Source: Cryptomeria japonica
Lineage: Eukaryota; Streptophyta; Pinopsida; Cupressales; Cupressaceae
Direction: 5' to 3'
Assembly (NCBI RefSeq): GCF_030272615.1
Contig: NC_081414.1
Coordinates: 523,326,137 to 523,390,136, forward strand
DNA: 64,000 nt
The notes under the pieces were generated by a model. It saw nothing but the letters and a program-made list of their open reading frames with translations. It did no database searches and was not told the DNA's origin. Positions 54,941 through 64,000 of this stretch are shown here, one piece after another; the stretch's first letter is position 1; each line of letters starts with the position of its first letter. The position numbers were made by a program, and so were the translations under genes.

Positions 54941-57900
54941 CTAAAACCCTACCTTTTCAATGGCCTCCTTAGTCATCCATGTGGCTTCCTCCATGGGCTG
55001 GTGTTTCCATTTGACCAAGTACTCATAATACACTTTCCTCCTTGTGTGTTTGATCACCCGCTTGTCAAGAATGCTCTCAATCTCTAACATGGATGGCTGG
55101 GATATCTTCTTGAGTGACTCATCTTGCTGGAAATCTGATTCACCTGCAACAAAAACATCATCTACAGATCCTTTATAAGGATACAAGTCAGCAACATTAA
55201 AAATAGGTGACAAACCAATAGAGGAAGGTAATTCCACTTTGTAGGCATTGTTGCCACACTTCTTGAGGATCTTGCAAGGACCAAGCTTCTTCATCAGCAA
55301 ATTAGTATATTTCTCCTTAGGTAACCTCTCCTTTTTCAAATGTACCATTACTAGATCACCCACTTTGAATTGCAAATCTCTTCTCTTCTTATCTGCTGCT
55401 GCCTTATACTTTTATGTGGTATCGTGCAGCCGGTTCCTTACTTGTTTATGCACATCCTTCATTACCTCTGCAAAATCTTCAGCCAAAGCACTCTTCTTCT
55501 CCAAATGACTAACATCTCTAAGTTCCATTATCCCTCTAGGGTGTACACCATAAACAACTTGAAAAGGTGTCATACCTGTACTCCTATTAATGGAATCATT
55601 GTAAGAAAATTTAGCTTGTGCCAAGATAGAATCCCAACTTGAATCATATTCTTGTGTTAGGCATCTCAAGAGGTTTCCAAGTGACCTATTAATAACCTCA
55701 GTCTATCCATTTGATTGAAGGTGATATGCTGAAGATAAGGCAACATTGGTGCCAAGCTTTTTCCATAAGGTCCTCCAAAAGTGACCTATAAACTTAGGAT
55801 CCCTATCTGATATGATTGACATAGGTAATCCATGAAGTCTAACTACCTCTTTAAAGAATAAACCTGCAACATGTGAAGCATCATGAGTGGTTTTGCAAGG
55901 AATAAAGTGAGCCATCTTGGAAAATCTGTCCACAACCACATACACACTGTCATAACTAGATTTGGTTCTTGGAAGACCAAGCACAAAGTCCATACTTATT
56001 GAATCCCATGGCTTTGAAGGGATAGGTAATGGTGTATATAATCCTGCATTAGATGTTTGGCCCTTGGCCCTTTGACAAATAAAACAAGTCTCACCAAACT
56101 TTCTTACATCAGTCTGAAGTTTAGGCCAATAATAAAATCTTCTTACCAACTCCAATGTTTTATCTATCCCAAAGTGACCTGCTAGACTCCCACAATGCTT
56201 TTCCTTTATTATATTCTCCCTTACTGACCCTTTAGGTACACAAAGCAAACTACCTTTGAACAAAAATCCATCTTGTATCAGAAACTCAGAAAAATCAGTA
56301 TGATACCTTTCTGTCCTATCCATGCATACCTTATAGATTTTCATGAAATCATCATCTGTAGCATACATGTCCTTTATTGTGTGTATACCTGCACTTTCCA
56401 ATTGAACTTCTTGGATGGTTAAAATCCTCCTACTTAAAGCATCAGCAACCTTATTAGCAACACCTTTCTTATGTTTTATGGTAAAAGTATAAGATTTCAA
56501 GAATTCCATCCATTTAACATGTCTATGATGAAGTTTCTCCTGCCTATTTAGAAAACTCAAAGCATGATTATCTGTGAACACAATAAATTCCTTAGGGAGT
56601 AGGTAGTGCCTCCATTTTCTCAAGGCTTGGACCATAGCATAGAGTTCAAGGTCATAGGTAGAGTACTTTTGTTTAGCCTCATTCAACTTTTCAATAAAGA
56701 AGGCTACTGGCCTCCCTTCTTGGCTTAGGACTCCTCCAATAGCTCTATTGCTAGCATCACATTCTACCACAAAGACTTTATGAAAATCTGGAAGTACAAG
56801 GGTGGGAAGTTCTGCAATCTTCCTTTTCAATGTCTCAAATGACCTACTGGCTTCATTGGTCCATACAAACACACATTTCCTTCCACCTTTTATGGTATCT
56901 ATGAGTGGAGCACAAATTCCACTAAAGTTTCTAATGAACTTTCTATAGAAACTAAACAAGCCATGAAAACTTTTTACCTCAGTTGCATTGGTAGGTGTTG
57001 GGCAACTCAGGATGGCTTCAACCTTGGATGGATCCATTTTCAAATTTCCTTTTGAGATGACAAATCCTAGGAAAACCAACTCTTCTTGCCTGAATGAACA
57101 CTTCTCAAGGTTGATTTTAAGTTGCTCTTCATGGAGTTTCTTGAGGACCATGTCTAGGTGTTTGAGGTGCTCCTCCTTGCTGCTGCTAAACACCAAAATA
57201 TCATCCATATATACTACAACAAACTTGTTAATGAAAGGTGCTGGGACTTCATTCATCAAGTGCATAAAAATTCTAGGAGCATTAGATAAACTAAAAGCCA
57301 TTACAACCCATTCAAACAAACCTTCATTGGTCTTGAAAGCTATTTTCCATTCATCTCCCTATCTGATCCTTATCTAATGGTATCCGCTTTTGAGGTCAAT
57401 CTTTGAGTAGTACTTAGCTCCTCCTAAACAATCCATGAGATCTTCCAATCTAGGCATAGGAAACTGGTATCTGATTGTTATCTTGTTGATTGCTCTAGAG
57501 TCAACACATAATCTCCAAGTTCCTTCTTTCTTAGGTGCAAGGATTGTTGGTACAGCACAGGGACTAACACTCTTCCTTATGGAACCCTTCTCCAACAATT
57601 CTTGAATCTGCCTTGCTATTTCTGCATTTTGTTCAGGGGTTAGTTTATAAGTAGCCTTATTAGGCAAAGTGGCTCCTAGGATCAGATCTATACAATGACT
57701 GATCATCCTTTTAGGGGGTAAGGTATCATTGGTACCATCTGCAACAATTCCTTTATACTGATCCAATAGATCAGCAATCTCCTTGGGGCCTACATTCTTC
57801 AACAAGTTCTGATTTTTCTCTTGCTTGGGTATGCTGTCCTTAGGCTTCACCACAATAGCAAAACACATTGTCTGCTCCTCCTTTAGGCCTTTCATGAACT

Positions 57901-59551
57901 CCTTCTGTCCAACCAGCATCACATTGCCAGTCAAGTTCTTTTCTTGTCCATCAGCTGGTAAGGAAGTCATTGTGAAATTTTCACCGTTCTTCTTGATGTG
58001 ATACACATTCCTCTTGCCATCATGTTGAGCACTCGTGTCATACTGCTAAGATCTCCCTAGAAGAATATGGTAGGCATCCATAGTCACTACTTCACACAAA
58101 ACTTTGTCTTTATAACCACCAATTGAAAAACTGACCCAACATTGTTCATCAACTAATGTTTGTTGCTCCTTATTCAACCATGATACTTTATAAGGGTTAG
58201 GATGAGGTATTTTCTTCAATCCTAACTTCTCAATCATCTCAGTAGAAGCCAAGTTCTTAGTAGAACTAGAATCAACTATTACCTTGCATACTTTACCATT
58301 CACCAAACATTTGGTTTGGAACAAAGACTTTCTTTGTGGTGGCTCCTTATTGATTGCTGTTAAAAGTGTTCTATTGAACATAATACATCCTCCATTTACT
58401 AGATCAGTAGGTCTTGATGAGGAGGTGTGATATGAAGTGGTACTTTGCTGGTCATCATCTTGGGCTAGTTGCACCCTTCTTTCTCCTTGCTGGCCTGAAC
58501 TGCTGCTTGCTTTCTTAGGACACCTAAATGACTGGTGACCTACTTGGTTACATGAGAAACATCTCCTAGTGAATACATTAGGGCCTCTACCTCCAAATCT
58601 GCCCTTTCCATTGCCTCTTCCACCTTTAGAATTGCTTCTATAACTGGAATCTTTCTCAACATCTTGCTGGCTGCTCTCACCTTGAGGTCTTGATGATGAA
58701 CTTTTGCCTTGAAATCTGCCTCTGCCCCTAAAGTTCTGATTACCTCTGCCACCCCTGTTGCTTTGCTCACCTCTCTTTCTTTGGTTTTCTTCTATTTTCA
58801 ATGCCATTTGATGACACCTATGGACTGATTCAGGGTTAAACAGGCTTAATTCATCTTGAATACTATATTTCAGTCCGTTCAAGTACCTAGCCAACTTCTA
58901 ATTTTTAGTTTCAGATATTTTAGTCTTCAAGGTGAGTTTGTGAAATTTCTCTGTATAGGTATTGACATCCATATCCTTTTGTTTCAGGTTATGTAGCTTC
59001 TTGTGGAGGGCAACTTCATAGTCTTTTGGTACAAATTGCTTCTTTATCTCAGCCAACATCCTCCTCCACATGGTGATAGGTGCCTTGTTGTTCTCAACCC
59101 TCTCATTTTGTAGGAAGCTCCACCAACTCAATGCTGGACCCTTCATCTTTGATTTGGCTATCTTCACCTTTGAACTCTCAGGTGTATCATCACACTCAAA
59201 TTAGTTTTCAAGGGCTTCCACCCAATCCATGCATTCTTCGACATTCATCTTTCCCATGAACATAGGGATATCTGGTTTGCTATCCTTTCTTCCTACTCTT
59301 TCAAGAGCCTCCAAGAAATGTCTTTGGTTTGCTGGTATGTTCAACCTCTCCAACTGAGAAACAGGTATCTCTTCCTCTTCTTCCTCATACTCCTCTTCTT
59401 CCCTTCTTCCTTCTTGTCTTTCCTTGAGTCTCTCCAACTCCATCTCCATCTTCTTGCTCTTTGCAAGGTGCTCCTTGAGCATTTTGGCTAGCTCCTTATT
59501 GGTAACATTTTGAGGGAATTCATCCCCATCATTGCCTTCATTTTCTGACAT
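54941..59551 (-). pseudogene. Gypsy G gag-pol polyprotein with chromodomain (stop-ridden, no frameshift)
   Basis: ATG at 59551; one frame of about 1,536 codons to 54941 with stops near 59201 (TAA), 58898, 58046, two near 57366-57376, 55703 (all TAG) and 55412 (TAA). No frameshift. Domains: an acidic N-terminus (EEEEYEEEEEEIP), a gag core (59167-58898, SWWSFLQNERV), a CCHC knuckle CFSCNQVGHQSFRC (about 58560-58518), protease VIVDSSSTKNLAS (about 58290), and RT (SPCAVPTILAPKKEGTWRLC, active site YMDD at 57211-57200, intact). RNase H follows (VVECDASNRAIGG), then the integrase zinc region (HFGIDK...CFICQRAKG) and core (SMDFVLG, ISDRDPKF). The C-terminus is a chromodomain (ESILDKRV, YYEYLVKWKHQPMEEATWM, about 55090-54945), which in chromoviruses binds chromatin marks and steers integration. 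Confidence 0.95.
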
Positions 59552-59576
59552 CTTCCACCACCTGGGATCTTAGTAG

Positions 59577-59590
59577 TGGTCTGATACCAC
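59577..59590 (-). other. Gypsy G primer-binding site
   Basis: The minus strand reads GTGGTATCAGACCA right after the LTR end TGCATCA. TGGTATCAGA matches the initiator-Met tRNA complement used by many plant chromoviruses. Confidence 0.8.
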
Positions 59591-59591
59591 T

Positions 59592-61174
59592 TGATGCAGA
59601 GTGCAAATGACAGGAAGTGTCAAATAGGCTCATAGTCTTTCAGACTCAAAAGGTGACTATTCCAACCTAGTCTACCTTACCCACTCTTGGCAAGAAAGTG
59701 TAAGACCACCCTCACACAATCCTTAAGACCTATCCAAGGCCAAACCCAATCCCTTATGGGTTACTCAACTTAGACTCAAAAGTTGATTCAGTGACTCAAT
59801 CCCTTAATGAGGCTCAAACAAGGAAAATGCCTCAAATCCACTCTTTGATGATAAACAGGAGTAGGGACACCTTCTATGACCCTAAACAACCAAAATCCAA
59901 CAACTGGTTTGCCTCCCCAAACCCTACAATGCCAACTTGACTTTTAGGCCTACTAGGCTACTAGGTCTCACAACTGGAAATCGGGTAACAAAAGATTAAT
60001 TTCTCAAACAACTTTCTATTGTTTTGACTGATTTGGGACCTCTTCAAGGTGACAACATAACTCCCAAAAGGGCAGAGCCTCAATCCACTCCCGACACGGT
60101 TCACAGGCCTAATTGGCCAGACTAGGCATGGAACACAAACATAAAGTCTAATGATGGGTACATATGACTAGGGAAGTGATTTGGGAAGGTGTATTCGCCC
60201 TTCTAAGACAAGTTCCAATGGTTTTTAGGGCCTTTCTTACTACTGCCCCAAACCATTTCTTCCATACAAACCGATTTGCTTGGTTGAATACATGAGGATA
60301 TTCAACCTAGGGCTTGCAAGTACACCATGAAAATGCCTTCACTAGATCCTGAGAATTTGGGATATTAAAATACATCATCAGACCTTGCAAATTCCAAAGG
60401 GGTTTGAATTAATACCTCTGGAATTGCAAGATATTGTCCATTTAGTCACAAAACCTTTAAAACCCTAGGTTTCTACAGCAGTTTTAGAAAAAATTCAATA
60501 AATTTCACAATACAACTCCAAATTCACTCAAATTAGACCCAAATGAAAGGTATCTGACATGTCTATGCAATCGTGGACCTTTTTTTGATTTTACAGTCCA
60601 TACAAATCCGTACAATTATGTTTTTGCTCAGAAAACTGGTTTTTATTCAAAAATTTCAAGTGTCTTCTCCATACAAATTGCTCCAACTTCATCCAACCCC
60701 TTGGGAATAGATGTGAGGGCCTAAATAGGCATCCTACATCAGTTAAATTCAATTGAGGGGTTTGGGGTAGTTAGAACCATCATTTAACAACTTTTCAAAA
60801 AGTTGTCAAAGTTGCTAAATGTTGTCAAAGCAACTTTTTGCAACTTTTACATTTTTTTGCATTTTAAGACTCCAAAATGATTTCAGACTTCTAAATGGTT
60901 CCAACATGTCTAAAATGACTACTAAACATTAGAAATCTACCTCCTAATTCCAAAACTCATTAATATGAGAAAATGCCCTATTGGACCTAGAAGGATCCTA
61001 GTGGACTAAGGCTAACTCCAGGTTTATAGAATGACCTTAGAGTTCCTTGACCACACAAAAAGGATCAATTACACCTATGGATGATTGACATTCATCCTTA
61101 TTACATCATGCAAACTGAAAACAAAAAACTTGAAAGGAAAAAAAATCATGTTCATGTCTAGGTGCCCTGCACCA
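59592..61174 (-). repeat. Gypsy G 5' LTR
   Basis: 1,583 bp, ends TGATGCAGAG...CCTGCACCA on the plus strand. It aligns along its whole length with 53304-54888 with scattered substitutions and one or two small indels. The same inverted-word cluster is at about 60786-60848. Confidence 0.95.
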
Positions 61175-61179
61175 ATAGC

Positions 61180-61720
61180 TCTGCCTAATCTGGTATATAC
61201 CTTCACACAATCCTTTTTAGCATCCCACATTTGATCTTACAAATAAGATCTTACTTTTATACCATAACCTAAGACCAATTTTAGTAGGTCAGCTCTACAA
61301 GATATTACAATAAAAATATTTTACAAACAATATAATATCCAATGCAATAACCGATTGAACATGTCGGCTTAATGCATTTACAACAATAATTAATCATCTC
61401 TATAGCATGCCATGTTGATCTAGAAAAGATAAACCTGCTAGTGTAACCCTAGACCTATTTTTTGGTAACAACAAATATGCAACTATGAATATACCAGTGA
61501 ACAAAACTCCAAGACAAGATGTCCAGAGGATGTCTTCGACATAACCAAGTGTTTTCCATGCCATTCCAAGTGCCCGTGATCATTATATCTTGCCGGTGTA
61601 CCATATACTAGTAACTGTGCAATAGTTACTTGCTTGCTGGTGAATGCTGCTGGATCTCCAAAGTGCTAGTGTTTTAGTAGGTGTAGACATCAATGACAAA
61701 ACCATACCAAAATACCAACA
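61180..61720 (-). repeat. Copia A- 3' LTR, inner part
   Basis: Continuation of the LTR begun at 52792. On the minus strand it starts TGTTGGTATTTTGG at 61720. The adjacent polypurine word is AAAGGGGGACAT (61721-61732 on the plus strand reversed), with one change from Copia A+. Confidence 0.9.
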
Positions 61721-62107
61721 ATGTCCCCCTTTGGCATTGATGGAAACACAATATGGAAAAATTATCAAAGTGCCAAAACAGAAATACCAAGTACGAAAAA
61801 CCAACAATCTCCAAAAAGATCATAACCAGAAATCAGAGAGTAATAATCTCTCCTAAACAACAATCTCTCCCTCTGAGAGCAACAAAGTTTTTCAATACCA
61901 ATCTCTCCAAAAGATAATGTGTTTTTCCATAGATATATCTCCCCCTTTGACATCAAATGCCAAAGTTACAATAAAACCAAGTTCATATAAAAAATACCAA
62001 TCAATTCAATATACCAACTACTCCCCCTGAGAAGTAGCTTCCTCATCAAAGACCGGAATAAAATATTTCTCTGTTAATTCTGCTGGTTGATGGCAATCAT
62101 CAACTGT
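61721..62107 (-). other. Copia A- multiple-PPT region
   Basis: Non-coding. It carries several AGGGGGAG words on the minus strand (near 61945 and 62025 besides the terminal one), as in Copia A+. Confidence 0.75.
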
Positions 62108-64000
62108 CTAAGTCTCTATTGGTGGTGGTATGAATCCAAGCTGATCTCTGAGATATTCAAAAGTTTCCTTAGGCAAAAGTTTAGTGAAAATATCTGCAAT
62201 CTGGTCTTTAGTGTTCACATAAACCAGTTTTATCTCCTTAGCTTCAACATTTTCCCTTAGAAAATTCAGTTTGATAGAAACATGTTTGGTTTTAGAATGT
62301 AATACCGGATTCTTAGATATATCAATTGTTGAAGTGTTATCACAATAGATAGTAATAGGTTCCTTGCATTTTACCTTTATATCTTTCAACTTTTGCTTAA
62401 GCCATAGTACCCATGTACAGTTAGTTGCTACTGCAACATATTCTGATTGTGCTGTTGATAAAGATGTACAACTTTGTTTCTTACTCAACCAAGAAACTAA
62501 TCTGTTTCCAAGAAAGAATGCTCCACCGGTGGTGCTTTCTCTATCATCCACATCTCCTGCCCAATTTGCATCTGTGTATGCACATAATTCAAAGTTTTCA
62601 TCTCTAGGATACCATAATCCAAGATTTATAGTGCCTTGTAAGTACCAAAAAATCCTTTTTACTGCCGATTCATGATTTTCTCTAGGATTAATTTGAAATC
62701 TTGAAACAATACATACTGCATTCATAATATCAGTTCTGTTTTGTGTCAAATACAGTAAACCTCCTATCATAGATTTGTATCTAGTTGGATTAACAGGTGT
62801 AGATTCATCCCTTTGTGATAATTTGTCATTTGTTGTCATAGGTGTGCTTACCGGTTTAGAGTTCTCCATCCCAAATTTCTTTAGTAACTCTTTTAAGTAT
62901 TTGGATTGACTCAAGAATATACATTTATCAACTCCTTCTTTCTGAGAATATCCCTTACATACTAGTCTTTTTTTATTTTTGACAACCTTACCATCTTCAT
63001 TAAGTTTGTTTCTAAATACCCATTTGGTTCCAATTACATTTTTATCTTTAGGTCGGGGAACTAATGTCCAAGTGTTGTTTTTCTCAATTTGTTCTAATTA
63101 TTCTTCCATAGCTTTAATGCAAAATTTATCTTCACATGCCTCATTAATAGATGATGGTTCAATTTGAGAAATAAGACATACCTCTTCATTTGCCAATCTT
63201 CCTCTTGTCATAACTCCTTTAAACTTGTTTCCAATTATCTGATCTTCAGAATGATTTAGTCTTACATACCGGGGTGTCTTAGTTTGCTGTTGTTCCTCAA
63301 TTACTGTGGAATCCTCAGATGGTACCGGGGTAACTGGATCTTCATTCTCTACCGGTGGATTTAGAGTAGGTTCATTTGTCAAAATTTCTATTGCCGGTTC
63401 AAAGTCTATATACCTTGAAGTTCCTCTAAATTGTTCATCAATCTTTACATTTGTACTCTCAACAATTTTCTGCAATCTCTTGTTAAAACATCTATATGCT
63501 TTTCTCATAGATGAATAACCAAGAAATATTCCTTCATCACTTCTAGGATCAAATTTGTCAATATACTCATCTCTTCTGATATAACATTTACTTCCAAATA
63601 TTCTGAAATACTTAAGAGTAGGAATATTACCAAACCATAGTTCATGAAGGGTCTTACCGGTTTCACCTTTGATGTGAACTTTGTTAAATGTATAGACCGT
63701 TGTGTTGACTGCTTCTCTCCAATACACATGTGGTAGGTTTGCTTCTGATAACATACTTCTTGCTGCATCCAAGATAGTTTTGTTTTTCCTTTCAACAACT
63801 CCATTTTGTTGTGGTGTCTGAGGTGCTGATAGCTATCTTCTGATTCCATTCACTTCACAGAATGTATTAAATTCCTTAGATGTAAATTCACCTCCTTGAT
63901 CTGATCCTAAACATTTGATTTTCTTACCGGTTTCATTTTCTACCATTGCTTTGAACAGTTTGAACTTTCCAAGTGCCTCTGATTTTTCTCTAAGAAAAGT
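62108..64000 (-). pseudogene. Copia A- pol with in-frame RT deletion (runs off right edge)
   Basis: Reading leftward from the window edge: integrase core (RSDQGGEF near 63895, GVVERKNKT near 63785), integrase tail (YWREAVNTTVYTFN, IFLGYSSMRKAYRCFNKR) and RT start (GTKWVFRNKLNEDGKV near 63020). Then VCKGYSQKEGVD joins directly to KCIFLSQSKYLKE near 62935. Compared with Copia A+ (46191-46677) 483 bp are missing, exactly 161 codons, with TGAT at both deletion ends. The lost part holds the RT catalytic aspartates, so no RT activity is possible. RNase H is complete to 62108. Stops include one near 63096 (TAA where A+ has GAA). Confidence 0.9.

Larger units (their letters stand above)
53304..61174 (-). 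mobile_element. Gypsy G, complete chromodomain (chromovirus-type) LTR retrotransposon
   Basis: 7,871 bp between two copies of ATAGC (53299-53303 and 61175-61179), inserted in the 3' LTR of Copia A-. LTRs are at 53304-54888 and 59592-61174, with the PBS at about 59577-59590. A single gag-pol frame lies on the minus strand, 59551-54941. The LTRs look nearly identical by eye, so it is among the youngest insertions here, although gag-pol already carries seven stops. Confidence 0.95.

Noticed and set aside
54941-55100. Cellular chromodomain protein
   Set aside because: It is in frame with, and directly C-terminal to, the G integrase, as in chromoviruses.
1-64000. CRISPR array, bacterial operon, phage or integrated animal or crop virus
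   Set aside because: Repeats are LTRs, minisatellites or microsatellites; no spacer pattern, ribosome-binding sites, capsid, movement or envelope genes are seen.

Overview
This window is a stack of nested, decayed LTR retrotransposons from a large, repeat-rich plant genome. I see no cellular gene, rRNA, tRNA, CRISPR array or bacterial-type operon. The evidence for a plant is: Ty1/copia and Ty3/gypsy polyproteins of plant type, primer-binding sites matching plant initiator-Met tRNA, a plant mobile domain (PMD) pseudogene, and long microsatellites. The density of old nested insertions would suit a gymnosperm or another giant-genome seed plant, but the sequence alone does not settle the species. 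Layout from left to right: (1) 1-11255 is one minus-strand gypsy-like element, called X- here. Its 5' LTR is at 9776-11255 and its PBS is just inside that. It has a long leader, a roughly 950-codon proline-rich ORF (7479-4754), a repeat-rich 3' region, and a PMD pseudogene on the opposite strand (678-2546) that may be an antisense cargo ORF. (2) 11339-15358 is a 5'-truncated copia (Copia C), and 15359-16249 is a related gypsy LTR end. (3) 16250-18698 and 35458-38193 are two copies of a repeat, probably the long LTRs of a decayed minus-strand gypsy (Z) whose gag-pol lies at 34192-30352. (4) Inside Z sits a rearranged Copia B complex at 18699-29587: a plus fragment, a minus fragment in circularly permuted order around one LTR, then another plus fragment ending in an LTR. 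(5) The right-hand Z LTR is split by a 1.55-kb solo LTR (36083-37632) with a recognisable target-site duplication. (6) At 38194 a second X-type element (X+) begins. Its leader carries a 447-bp near-perfect palindrome. Its gag-like ORF is split by a complete copia (Copia A+, 42209-48917, flanked by AAAAA target duplications), and the ORF frame continues on the far side. (7) At 52792 another Copia A copy (A-, minus strand) begins and runs past the right edge. Its 3' LTR is split by a complete chromodomain gypsy (G, 53304-61174, target duplication ATAGC). Relative order: X+ interrupts the Z LTR, Copia A+ and A- interrupt X+, and G interrupts A-, so G and A+ are among the youngest insertions. No element in the window has an intact pol. 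Most stop codons are TAG or TGA where the family normally has CAG, CGA or TGG, as expected from deamination of methylated cytosine in silenced repeats. The most unusual material is the X family (gag-like, no pol seen, long proline-rich protein with paired W-(V/I)-P-K motifs), the leader palindrome, the circularly permuted Copia B fragment, a hairpin that places the copia polypurine tract in its loop, and a dyad motif TCACGCAAGCGTGA shared by otherwise different elements.
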